Below are positions 54,397-63,100 of a stretch of DNA of 64,000 nt, piece by piece. The stretch spans positions 1 through 64,000 of the forward strand of contig CAAGMZ010000029.1 of the NCBI GenBank assembly GCA_900771195.1, written 5' to 3'. The notes under the pieces are model-generated. The model saw only the letters and a list, made by a program, of their open reading frames with translations, made no database searches and was not told the origin of the DNA. Made by a program: the position numbers and the translations under genes. This DNA comes from Lachnospiraceae bacterium. Its GTDB lineage: Bacteria; Bacillota; Clostridia; Lachnospirales; Lachnospiraceae. Numbering within the stretch: position 1 is the first letter of the stretch; each line of letters opens with the position of its first letter.

Positions 54397-56430
54397 ATGG
54401 AATCATCTGTTGAAACTGTGCATCTGCATGAAGGTGACGTTCTTTGCAGAACCGGATGCGATGCAGACAGCATATATTTTATTATCGAAGGTAAGCTCGA
54501 TGTCTATTCATCTTACGGAAGATATACCTTACAGCCCGGGTCCATAGCATGCAGCAGTGACGGGTACTACGGTATCTGTATGTTTACATATGTTGCGGCT
54601 GAAGATACTGTTCTGGAAAAATACCCGTATTCCAAAACTTCAGACCTTATACCCCTGTGCACCGGTCACTCCGGCCGGCTTGGAAGTCTTGTAACCTCCG
54701 GCACGGATTTTGTCATGCAGGTTATCAGGACTTATCTCTCGCTTACACTCAAATGCCGTCAGAAGGACAGCAAATACAGTCCTGACAGCCGCATTAACAA
54801 GTGGGAGCTTGATAAGTTTAACGGTATGTATTCCATTCCCACCGGGCTTTCCGAACAATACTACCAGTCTAACACATCCGTAGCTGTTGCTGCCATCGCC
54901 GATGGTGCCAGATTTGTTGCAACGCTCAATGATGTGTGCCTGCAGATGGCTGATTTTCTGGGTATCAATCTGGAATACGTGGAGCCGGTGAGACCTGCCG
55001 AAGCTGCAGATGATAACGATGATATTATCACCTCTGCCGATTCGGAATACTATACGCCCGAGCAGGTCAAATCCGTTCTTTCCAACTCACTCAGGCAGAT
55101 TGTCGGATATGCCTGTATGGATGAAGAGGATACATCCGAGTTTCTCGGACTTATGGACCGTTTTTCCCAATGTTCCGGCAAAATGTCCACAGACGATGAA
55201 ACACATAATCTCAGACGCAAATTGACAAAATACTTTTATAAGCTGTATTTTGACGTATTTACCAGATCACTTAATGACGAATTTATTCCCGACACTGTGC
55301 TGATGTTTTTAAACTTTGGTTTCATAGATGAACGCCTGATAAGTGATGCTGCTGCCGTTACCCTGTACAATCTGCTTCACCTCGCAGGCGATGCCTGCAA
55401 CAATGAACATGTATACACGATGTACGAATGGTTAAAGCGCATTGCCTGGGGTGAAAAGGAACCTTCCCGTAACAGTTTTGACCAAAGCTATGCAGAGTAT
55501 GTACGTGAACAGGCCAAGCTGGGAAAAGCTGATGTTGCGGATGCCATGTCAGACAATAACATGAAGGTTCAGTATGAAATAGATAACATGTTTGCCCAGG
55601 TTCAGCGGATGACATACGGACGCGTAAGTTCATTTGTCCCGTTCCTCATAGATGAGAACATACAGAGGTCTCTTGACAGCGTACTCCTTACAGCCAAAAC
55701 AGTCATGAAGCACATCAACAGATTTCGCTCCGTTGACTTTTCACTTTTTTACCGTTCAGGTTTCTTTACCGACGAAAAGCTTGGCATAGGACGCGAAGTT
55801 ATTTACAAAGAATTCGTTCCCGATATCATACTGACACCGTGCGCAGGCACATGCGGAGTTATGTGGCAGGAAATTGACGGCAGGGACCGTAATACGCCGG
55901 GCAGGTTTATGCTGCCTCTTTTCTGCAATGGCAAAATCGAATCGATACTCGCCAATGTACTCGGCAAATTCCGCTGGGAGCTTTGCAAAAGAATTCAGGG
56001 AGCATACTGGAATGACATAACCGAAAAGTCACTTACCTCAGAATACTGCGATTACCTGCAGTTCTATAAAAAGAATCATGACCTTTCGGATGCTGCCAAA
56101 GAAAAGATTAAAACAACCCTGACCAACTGCCGTAACAATTTTAGTGAATTTTTTGCAAGGGATTATGAGACATGGATAACATATGAGGTCTCCGGTTCCA
56201 GCAGACTCAACAAAGTTGCAAGACTAATGATGTTAAAGTACTGTCCGTTTGAAAAGAGCATAAGAAATTCTCTCAAGGATATACCCGCATACAGTCATGG
56301 TATAGAATTATATGAACGCAGATGTCTGGTTGAAAAAAAGCACCTTGATAATGCCATAAGCCTTATTGAGAAGAATGGCGAAACAGTTCCCGATGTTCTG
56401 ATTAATGCTAAAGAGTTTCTCAGCAGATAG
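54397..56430 (+). CDS. Large protein with N-terminal cyclic-nucleotide-binding-like domain, C-terminus unknown
   Basis: This 677-residue soluble protein has a cNMP-type beta-roll at residues about 5-75 (HEGDVLCRTGCDADSIYFIIEGKLDVY, read in two parts with YTLQPGSIAC). The phosphate-binding cassette, normally FGE...RxA, is not recognisable, so ligand binding may be lost or changed. No helix-turn-helix is seen. The rest is mostly helical with scattered Cys; a notable block is TPCAGTCGVMWQEIDGRD near 490. It could be a cytoplasmic sensor-effector. GGGAGG lies 8 bases before ATG. A LacI-sensor/GGDEF gene follows. Confidence 0.7.
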   Translation: MESSVETVHLHEGDVLCRTGCDADSIYFIIEGKLDVYSSYGRYTLQPGSIACSSDGYYGICMFTYVAAEDTVLEKYPYSKTSDLIPLCTGHSGRLGSLVTSGTDFVMQVIRTYLSLTLKCRQKDSKYSPDSRINKWELDKFNGMYSIPTGLSEQYYQSNTSVAVAAIADGARFVATLNDVCLQMADFLGINLEYVEPVRPAEAADDNDDIITSADSEYYTPEQVKSVLSNSLRQIVGYACMDEEDTSEFLGLMDRFSQCSGKMSTDDETHNLRRKLTKYFYKLYFDVFTRSLNDEFIPDTVLMFLNFGFIDERLISDAAAVTLYNLLHLAGDACNNEHVYTMYEWLKRIAWGEKEPSRNSFDQSYAEYVREQAKLGKADVADAMSDNNMKVQYEIDNMFAQVQRMTYGRVSSFVPFLIDENIQRSLDSVLLTAKTVMKHINRFRSVDFSLFYRSGFFTDEKLGIGREVIYKEFVPDIILTPCAGTCGVMWQEIDGRDRNTPGRFMLPLFCNGKIESILANVLGKFRWELCKRIQGAYWNDITEKSLTSEYCDYLQFYKKNHDLSDAAKEKIKTTLTNCRNNFSEFFARDYETWITYEVSGSSRLNKVARLMMLKYCPFEKSIRNSLKDIPAYSHGIELYERRCLVEKKHLDNAISLIEKNGETVPDVLINAKEFLSR

Positions 56431-56600
56431 AAAATATCAGTTTCCGCCATACAGGTCCTTTCCGGGTATTGCCCGGAAGGAAATAATCATCAAAGAATTA
56501 CAGTTTGTGCAATTTGGCCATTTTTTTGCTGTATAAGTATAAATTTTAGGATGTCTTGTCATTTTTTGTAATTTTTATTTGTAAATTTTTTGTTAAAAGT

Positions 56601-56629
56601 TTGAAAATTCACGCCATTTCTGATATAAT
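56601..56629 (+). promoter_or_regulatory. Promoter of the LacI-sensor/GGDEF gene
   Basis: TTGAAA (56601-56606), 17 bases and TATAAT (56624-56629), 38 bases ahead of ATG. The two signalling genes are thus separately transcribed, at least in part. The 56431-56600 stretch holds only a CCGGG hairpin near 56460 and AT-rich sequence. Confidence 0.7.
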
Positions 56630-56667
56630 TTTGATATGGACTTTATGGGTATGATATGGAGGTTAAC

Positions 56668-58962
56668 ATGTCACATAATGAAATTCAGCATCGCCCCACA
56701 ATCGGAGTAGTTGTAGGGGGAATAATGGATGATTTTACAGTACAGCTTTGCAGGGGAATCATGCAGAAATCCGAGCAGCTTGGGTTTAATGTTGTTGTTT
56801 TCCCGGGCAAATACATAGACCGCGATTTTTCGGAAGATATAAGCATCATGTATGAATATCAATGTGGAACCGTATTTTCATACGCCGCTCGCACAGGTCT
56901 TGATGGCATAATAGCCGCAGCTTCCTGTGTCGGATGTTACACCACCATAGAGCGCATCAAATCCTTTCTCAAGCAGTACGATGGTATTCCGTGCGTATTG
57001 GCAGCTTCTAAGATTGATGGATATCACAGTGTCAATTTTGATAATTTTTCCGGAATAAATGAAGGTCTGAACTATCTGATCCGTGAAATGGGCTGCACCA
57101 AAATAGGCATGATTGGCGGTCCTCTCACCAATGTGGACGCATACGAAAGGAAAGAAGCATATCTTAAGACACTTGCTGAGAACGGTATTCCTTTTGTGGA
57201 AAGACGATATGTTGAAGGTGATTTAAGCAGTCACTGCAGCTCGGCATATAAGCTTTTTATAGACCATAATCCGGATGTGGAAGCTGTATTCTGTGTAAAT
57301 GACGGTACAGCCATAGGTCTCTGCGAGGAACTGCGGGCACGCGGAATTCGTCCCGGCATTGACATCAAGATTATGGGCTATGACAATGCGCCTTCCTCCG
57401 CTACAATGAATCCGTCACTTTCAACCGTTATGGCTGACACGGCAGAAATAGGACGTGAATCGGTAACTCTTCTCTCCACTCTTATGAATGGTGAAGAAGG
57501 CTATGATATAGATCTCCCTACGCATTTTATCAAGAGAGATTCCTTCGGCGTATCTGAGGATGAAATGAGCGACGCATCATACATTAATTCAGAGAATATT
57601 GACAGGGTTTTTGATGATGTATTTTATAAATGCAGATACTCCAATAATCCCGAAACCGTAAAATATTATCATGATGTTTTTACCAGATTTATAGACCTCT
57701 TAGTCAAAAAGGCCACCAACCCCTATGCACTAAGAACTACCGATAATGAACTATCGCAATGTCTCAATGAACTTATCAACTCAGATTCAATACAGCATAT
57801 TGATGTTGTGAACTTGCTTTCCGTGTATGACAAGATACATAGAGTTCTATTTGACAAGCGGTCCTATACCATTCGCGAAAACAGCAGTGATATTTTTTAC
57901 ACAATATATGATAAGACCATGACCGCAATCAACTATTATTCAGGAAGTCTGAAGGAGCATTACGATGCATCCATCACCGCAATGAAAATATACACCTCAT
58001 CCTCCATGCAGTTTGAACGAGGAAATGAGTCAAGCCTTGCCCGGCCTCTGTGTGGTCTTGAATGGCTCGGAATACACAATGCCGGTCTTTATCTGCTTAA
58101 AGAGCCGATAATTTATTTGAGCAACGAGGAATTTCGTGCACCTGATAAGCTCTATCTGAAAGCTATAAGAATAGATGATAATGTCAGATATATTCCATCC
58201 ACAGAACAGGAAACACCCACCAATGAGATTTACAGCAGGATTATGTCCAATACACGTCTCAATAACATGGTAATGCTTCCTCTGTATTGTAATGAGATAT
58301 GCTACGGCGTTATCGTATGTGACATGGCCGAAGAACTTTTCGGAAATGGCGAATTCATAAGCCACCAGATGAGTGCTTCGGTTAAGACTATAGATTTGTT
58401 GCGCAATAATGAAAAAATACAGCAGCAGCTTGAGGAAAGCCTTGCTACCCTGCGTGCCAACAATATCGAGCTTGATGTAATATCAAAGACTGATCCGCTT
58501 ACAGGAATTTTCAACAGACGCGGTTTTTATGATGCTGCCGAACAATTCAACAACATCCGTCCGCTCATTGTTATCTATGGTGATATGAACAACCTTAAGA
58601 TTATAAATGACAAATACGGGCATGACAACGGAGATATCTCGCTCAAGACTATAGGCAATATTCTCAGTGATGCCGTAGGTGACAAAGGTTGTACCGGCCG
58701 AATCGGTGGTGACGAATTTGTATGCCTTATTCCTGCCCGGGACGGAGTCAGTGAAAAATCTCTTCTGAAATTAATACGTGACAAGTTTAATGAGTTTAAT
58801 GCTTCAAGCAGCCTTCCGTACAATGTTACGATTTCACTCGGTGCTTACACTATGCAGTCGACCGATGACATAACAATAAAGCAGGCGCTTACACTTGCCG
58901 ACGAAAAGCTTTATGACGTCAAGAAATATCGAACCAAGGACGTTGCCAAGAGCGTAAAATAG
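56668..58962 (+). CDS. Cytoplasmic LacI-type ligand sensor fused to GGDEF diguanylate cyclase
   Basis: This 764-residue protein has a LacI/periplasmic-binding-like domain at residues about 8-295 (PTIGVVVGGIMDDFTVQLCRG, KIGMIGGPLTNVDAYERK, AVFCVNDGTAIGL, IMGYDNAPSS) without the usual DNA-binding head or signal peptide. A middle region (about 300-590) with a GAF-like end (MVMLPLYCNEICYGVIVCDM) leads into a coiled coil. The C-terminal cyclase has TDPLTGIFNRRGF and RIGGDEF (about 680), both intact. It probably makes cyclic di-GMP in response to an internal small molecule such as a sugar. ATG at 56668 has GGAGG 5 bases upstream. Confidence 0.87.
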   Translation: MSHNEIQHRPTIGVVVGGIMDDFTVQLCRGIMQKSEQLGFNVVVFPGKYIDRDFSEDISIMYEYQCGTVFSYAARTGLDGIIAAASCVGCYTTIERIKSFLKQYDGIPCVLAASKIDGYHSVNFDNFSGINEGLNYLIREMGCTKIGMIGGPLTNVDAYERKEAYLKTLAENGIPFVERRYVEGDLSSHCSSAYKLFIDHNPDVEAVFCVNDGTAIGLCEELRARGIRPGIDIKIMGYDNAPSSATMNPSLSTVMADTAEIGRESVTLLSTLMNGEEGYDIDLPTHFIKRDSFGVSEDEMSDASYINSENIDRVFDDVFYKCRYSNNPETVKYYHDVFTRFIDLLVKKATNPYALRTTDNELSQCLNELINSDSIQHIDVVNLLSVYDKIHRVLFDKRSYTIRENSSDIFYTIYDKTMTAINYYSGSLKEHYDASITAMKIYTSSSMQFERGNESSLARPLCGLEWLGIHNAGLYLLKEPIIYLSNEEFRAPDKLYLKAIRIDDNVRYIPSTEQETPTNEIYSRIMSNTRLNNMVMLPLYCNEICYGVIVCDMAEELFGNGEFISHQMSASVKTIDLLRNNEKIQQQLEESLATLRANNIELDVISKTDPLTGIFNRRGFYDAAEQFNNIRPLIVIYGDMNNLKIINDKYGHDNGDISLKTIGNILSDAVGDKGCTGRIGGDEFVCLIPARDGVSEKSLLKLIRDKFNEFNASSSLPYNVTISLGAYTMQSTDDITIKQALTLADEKLYDVKKYRTKDVAKSVK

Positions 58963-58984
58963 ATTACAAAATAAAACATAACAA

Positions 58985-59026
58985 AAAGGACAAATCGTAC
59001 AGCAATACGATTTGTCCTTTATTTTT
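58985..59026. terminator. Bidirectional terminator
   Basis: AAAGGACAAATCGTA (58985-58999) and TACGATTTGTCCTTT (59006-59020) form a perfect 15-bp stem with a 6-base loop. ATTTTTG follows on the plus strand and TTGTTATG after TTT on the minus strand. It ends the GGDEF and GGGtGRT genes. Confidence 0.85.
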
Positions 59027-59038
59027 GTGAAGATTATA

Positions 59039-60049
59039 TTAGAACTTGCCAGCCTGAGCAGCTTCCTCGATAGAAACTGCAACTGCAACGGTCATACCAA
59101 CCATAGGGTTGTTACCTGCACCGATAAGTCCCATCATCTCTACATGGGCAGGAACTGATGAAGAACCTGCAAACTGTGCATCTGAATGCATACGTCCCAG
59201 GGTATCTGTCATACCGTATGAAGCGGGACCTGCTGCCATATTATCGGGATGAAGTGTTCTTCCGGTACCACCGCCTGAAGCTACTGAGAAATACTTTTTG
59301 CCTGCTTCAAGTCTTTCTTTCTTATATGTTCCTGCAACAGGATGCTGGAATCTTGTAGGATTGGTTGAGTTACCTGTGATGGATACGTCAACATTCTCCT
59401 TCCACATGATTGCAACGCCTTCCGGAACGCTGTTAGCGCCATAGCAGTTAACCTTGGAACGAAGTCCGTCTGAGTAAGCTGTTCTGCTTATCTCTTTAAC
59501 TGTGTTGGTATAAGGATCATACTCTGTCTCAACAAATGTAAATCCGTTAATTCTTGAAATAATCTTGGCAGCATCTTTTCCAAGTCCGTTAAGGATAACT
59601 CTGAGTGGTTTCTGACGAACCTTGTTAGCCTTCTCGGCAATACCGATGGCACCTTCTGCTGCTGCGAAAGACTCATGACCTGCAAGGAATGCGAAGCACT
59701 CTGTGTCCTCCTCAAGGAGCATCTTTCCAAGGTTACCATGGCCAAGACCTACCTTACGTGTATCTGCAACAGAGCCGGGAATACAGAATGACTGAAGTCC
59801 CTCACCGATAGCTGCTGCTGCATCAGCTGCTTTTCTGCAGCCTTTCTTGATTGCGATTGCAGCACCTACTGTGTATGCCCAGCATGCATTTTCAAAGCAG
59901 ATAGGCTGAATCTTCTTAATCTGGTTATATACATCAAGTCCTGCATCCTTAGTAATCTTCTCAGCTTCCTCAACAGAAGAGATACCGTACTTATTTAATG
60001 CTGCATTAATCTGGTCAATTCTTCTTTCATATGATTCAAATAAAGCCAT
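59039..60049 (-). CDS. GGGtGRT protein
   Basis: This 336-residue protein is named for its conserved motif, here SGGGTGRTLHPDNMAAGPAS (about residue 255). It is found in anaerobic bacteria next to an Fe-S scaffold protein. An N-terminal Ala-rich helical segment includes CRKAADAAAAIGEGLQSF. Its function is unknown. Together with its partner it may assemble or sense Fe-S clusters. The gene starts 15 bases after the scaffold gene, with AGGAGG before ATG. Confidence 0.92.
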   Translation of the reverse strand: MALFESYERRIDQINAALNKYGISSVEEAEKITKDAGLDVYNQIKKIQPICFENACWAYTVGAAIAIKKGCRKAADAAAAIGEGLQSFCIPGSVADTRKVGLGHGNLGKMLLEEDTECFAFLAGHESFAAAEGAIGIAEKANKVRQKPLRVILNGLGKDAAKIISRINGFTFVETEYDPYTNTVKEISRTAYSDGLRSKVNCYGANSVPEGVAIMWKENVDVSITGNSTNPTRFQHPVAGTYKKERLEAGKKYFSVASGGGTGRTLHPDNMAAGPASYGMTDTLGRMHSDAQFAGSSSVPAHVEMMGLIGAGNNPMVGMTVAVAVSIEEAAQAGKF

Positions 60050-60064
60050 TATCGTTACCTCCTC

Positions 60065-60757
60065 TTATTCCTGTCTGGGATCAATGATCTTAACTGCTTC
60101 GTCTACACGGCCATACTGTCCTTTAGCCTTCTCCCATGCAGTGTTGGGATCATCACCCTTCTTAACGAAATCTGTGAACTTGCCAAGTGATACATACTGG
60201 TATCCGATGATCTCATCGTTGGCATCAAGTGCAATACCTGTTACATATCCTTCAGCCATCTCAAGGTAACGGGGTCCCTTCTCAAGTGTACCATACATAG
60301 TACCAACCTGTGAACGAAGTCCCTTTCCGAGATCCTCAAGTCCTGCACCGACTGCAAGACCTCCCTCTGAAAATGCACTCTGTGATCTTCCATAGATAAT
60401 CTGGAGAGCAAGCTCTCTCATAGCTGTGTTAATGGCATCACATACAAGGTCTGTATTCATAGCCTCAAGAACCGTAAGTCCGGGAAGAATTTCAGCTGCC
60501 ATAGCTGCTGAATGTGTCATTCCTGAGCATCCGATGGTCTCAACAAGAGCCTCCTGGATAACACCATTCTTGATGTTAAGTGAAAGCTTGCAGGCACCCT
60601 GCTGGGGAGCACACCAGCCTACACCGTGTGTGAAACCTGAAATGTCTTTAATCTCTTTGTACTGTACCCAGTTGCCCTCTGTAGGACAAGGAGCAGCGCC
60701 ATGATGAACGCCCTGAGCTACAGGACACATGTTCTGAACTTCCTGTGTGTAAATCAT
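60065..60757 (-). CDS. Iron-sulfur cluster assembly scaffold protein (NifU/IscU-like)
   Basis: This 230-residue protein has the scaffold signature: Cys residues in GWCAPQQGACKLSLN, then ETIGCSGMTHSAAMAAEI. A second conserved block is ALQIIYGRSQSAFSEGG. It is longer than IscU (about 130), as expected for the form paired with GGGtGRT. ATG at 60757 with AAAGGAG 7 bases upstream is the start; the longer frame passes through the leader. Codon use in this pair looks biased toward highly expressed genes. Confidence 0.9.
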   Translation of the reverse strand: MIYTQEVQNMCPVAQGVHHGAAPCPTEGNWVQYKEIKDISGFTHGVGWCAPQQGACKLSLNIKNGVIQEALVETIGCSGMTHSAAMAAEILPGLTVLEAMNTDLVCDAINTAMRELALQIIYGRSQSAFSEGGLAVGAGLEDLGKGLRSQVGTMYGTLEKGPRYLEMAEGYVTGIALDANDEIIGYQYVSLGKFTDFVKKGDDPNTAWEKAKGQYGRVDEAVKIIDPRQE

Positions 60758-60827
60758 TATAGAACTCCTTTCAATTATGTAAATATCACTTTGCCAAAGC
60801 TTATAACCAAGCTCCGCAATTAAAAAT

Positions 60828-60856
60828 ATTGTCGCACATATCGACAGAAATTTCAA
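60828..60856 (-). promoter_or_regulatory. Probable promoter of the Fe-S scaffold operon with palindrome
   Basis: On the minus strand TTGAAA (60856-60851), 17 bases and GACAAT (60833-60828), a weak -10. The inverted repeat TGTCG-N7-CGACA (60830-60846) overlaps the spacer and -10 and may be an operator. Confidence 0.4.
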
Positions 60857-60889
60857 GAAAAATATACATTTTTCTCTGATATTGCCATA

Positions 60890-62314
60890 CTAATATACCG
60901 TACACAACTTTGAAGTAGCTTTTATTCCGTATGTTCCGTTTATGAGTTTCTCGCCCCATTCCGAAGAAAGCACAGAGCCATCCCAGTTTACGGCTATATC
61001 CAGATACTCTACTCCACCGCTGTTACCCTTCCAGCTCCAGCCTATATACCCGATTTTGTTCTCCGTACAGTATTTCATTATATACTCTTCGTCAACATCT
61101 CCACCGGTATGCTTATATCCGAATTCTCCAACACATACACATAACCCGTTATCCGTTGCACCCTTGAGGTTACTCTGAATCTTGGAGGAATCAGAACCTG
61201 CATACTCATACATATGTATCGAAAACATTGTATTGCCATCAGGATCTGAAGCAGCAACTTCTTTTCCTTTTAATTTAATACAATCAGGATACTGTCCCCA
61301 TCCGGCAGCATCCACCATAATGGTATTCTTTATTCCTGCATTCCTAAGCTTAGGAATAACTTCTGTGTATCCTTCCTTCCATATATCGGCATTCCAGCTT
61401 CCGCACCATTCATTGGCGATGTTAAGGATAACATATTTTTCGTTTCCTATAAGTGCATCCTTTACCTGAATCCAGTAATCTGCCGCATTGCGCAAATATT
61501 GCACTTCATCCTTTCCGGTTGCATCATGAACCTCAAGTATGGCTACAAGCTTATTATTTTTGCACATCTCTATAACAGATTTAAGACTTTCTACTGAATC
61601 CCTGGCATACTGATCACCATCACCGCATACGATTCTTACACAGTTTGCGCCTGTGGCAGCTATGGCATTGATTGATGTCTGATCCTGAGCTTTGTACCAG
61701 GCATGGGCTTCATTAATTCCCCTCATAACAAATTCATTACCATTGGCATCAAGGAGCTTTGTTCCTGAGACATGAAATCCAATTCCGGATGATGACTGAC
61801 CTCCCGATGAACCACTGCTTCCTGATGTCTCTGCCGGCTTAGTGGCAGGCTGAGTGACAGGCTGGGTGGCAGGCTGTGTAGTCTGTGTGCTGTTTCCCGA
61901 ATTCTGTGCTGCCGTAGTGGTTGCCGCGGGTCTGGTATCTTTATTAGCAGGCTGCGTCACGTTTGTACCTGTGGGCTTTTCCGCCTTTGTTATGTTCTCA
62001 GCCGGCTTGGTATCCCTGACTGCTTCGGATACTGCTTCAGATGCAGAAACAGTCTGTCCTTTTGTGGTTTCGTTATCCGAGTCACTCGCTTCCGGCTCTG
62101 TCATGGATATTTTGCCGGATGTCTCAGCGACTGTCTGTTTAGCCTCAGCTTTGCTCTGTCCGTCATCGACAGACTGCTTGGTACCGCTTTCCGATTCCTG
62201 TACCGTCACATTTGGGGCACCGTCAACAGCTGCTGCTCTCCTGCCGCATGATACCATTGAAAATGACATCACAAAAGCAAGTAACAGCGCCGTAATTTTA
62301 GAGATTTTTTTCAT
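60890..62314 (-). CDS. Secreted GH5 family beta-mannanase lipoprotein
   Basis: This 474-residue enzyme has a lipoprotein signal with lipobox MVSCG (Cys near residue 23), a Thr/Ser/Pro/Ala-rich linker (about 25-180) and a GH5 catalytic domain close to Bacillus subfamily 8 endo-beta-1,4-mannanases: GTKLLDANGNEFVMRGINEAH, NIANEWCGSW with the acid/base Glu, MVDAAGWGQYP and VCVGEFGY with the nucleophile Glu. It would cut mannan or glucomannan at the cell surface. The tandem partial copy upstream is closely similar. Assignment to mannan over cellulose comes from recalled likeness. Confidence 0.85.
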   Translation of the reverse strand: MKKISKITALLLAFVMSFSMVSCGRRAAAVDGAPNVTVQESESGTKQSVDDGQSKAEAKQTVAETSGKISMTEPEASDSDNETTKGQTVSASEAVSEAVRDTKPAENITKAEKPTGTNVTQPANKDTRPAATTTAAQNSGNSTQTTQPATQPVTQPATKPAETSGSSGSSGGQSSSGIGFHVSGTKLLDANGNEFVMRGINEAHAWYKAQDQTSINAIAATGANCVRIVCGDGDQYARDSVESLKSVIEMCKNNKLVAILEVHDATGKDEVQYLRNAADYWIQVKDALIGNEKYVILNIANEWCGSWNADIWKEGYTEVIPKLRNAGIKNTIMVDAAGWGQYPDCIKLKGKEVAASDPDGNTMFSIHMYEYAGSDSSKIQSNLKGATDNGLCVCVGEFGYKHTGGDVDEEYIMKYCTENKIGYIGWSWKGNSGGVEYLDIAVNWDGSVLSSEWGEKLINGTYGIKATSKLCTVY

Positions 62315-62383
62315 AATTACCGGTTCCTTTCAAAAATATTTTCTTCCATTTATGCCTTTACCATGATGTCACTTATAATGTTT

Positions 62384-63097
62384 TTAATTTGTAATTTTCC
62401 GACACAAGCTTATGGGTATGTCTTTGTCTATAATCATTTCGTCGGGGCTGACCTTGCAGGTTACGGCTCTGACCGTCACTCCCGAATCATATGCCTCTTT
62501 AAGTGTCTCACCGAATTTTCTGTCTGTCTCATAATTAGGCTCAAAACACTTAGCTTTTTCCATCTGGATAACTAACAGTATCCCTGCACCGTACCCTTCC
62601 TCCCGGGCTTTCATAAGCTCTTTCAGATGTTTTACGCCTCGTTCTGTAGGGGCATCCGGAAATCTGACTATTCCGTTCTCTTCAAGAGTCACACCCTTAA
62701 CCTCCAAAAAGCACTGACATCCATCGCTCTCATAATAAATGTCAAAGCGGGACTGGTTGTATTTTACCTCGCGTCTGGCATTTACCACAGGTCTTCCGCA
62801 GGTGAAGCCGCCTTCGCATACCCACTCAAAGGCGGCTTCATTAGGTGCCTGGGAATCCATATTGATAAGCAGGCCGTTCTTATATACAGCTATGAGATCG
62901 TAATCAGTTGACCTTTTTGAATCCGGTCTCCTGCAGTCCTCAAGAATCACTCCGGCACCTTTTTGAAGAAGTTCACGGCACCGGCCGGTATTTTTAACAT
63001 GACACCTGGCAATCTCACCGTTTTCAAGCATCACATAAGCTATAAACCGGTTGGGGCGTTCAATAAAAGTACCGTTCAAAACCTTTGAGTACCGCAT
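62384..63097 (-). CDS. sfsA: SfsA-family DNA/RNA nuclease-like protein
   Basis: This 237-residue protein is SfsA (sugar fermentation stimulation protein A). It has an OB-like N-terminal part (GTFIERPNRFIAYVMLENGE, VKNTGRC) and a PD-(D/E)XK-like core with SRFDIYYES, CFLEVKGVTLEENG and FPDAPTERGVKHL. Length fits the family (about 230). The stop of the partial mannanase lies 3 bases upstream, so it may be co-transcribed. Its role in metabolism is not established. Confidence 0.93.
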   Translation of the reverse strand: MRYSKVLNGTFIERPNRFIAYVMLENGEIARCHVKNTGRCRELLQKGAGVILEDCRRPDSKRSTDYDLIAVYKNGLLINMDSQAPNEAAFEWVCEGGFTCGRPVVNARREVKYNQSRFDIYYESDGCQCFLEVKGVTLEENGIVRFPDAPTERGVKHLKELMKAREEGYGAGILLVIQMEKAKCFEPNYETDRKFGETLKEAYDSGVTVRAVTCKVSPDEMIIDKDIPISLCRKITN

Positions 63098-63100
63098 ATC

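Noticed and set aside
60856..60880. AT-rich hairpin after the mannanase gene as a terminator
   Set aside because: The 8-bp A/T stem is weak and overlaps the -35 of the scaffold operon's candidate promoter; not enough to call.
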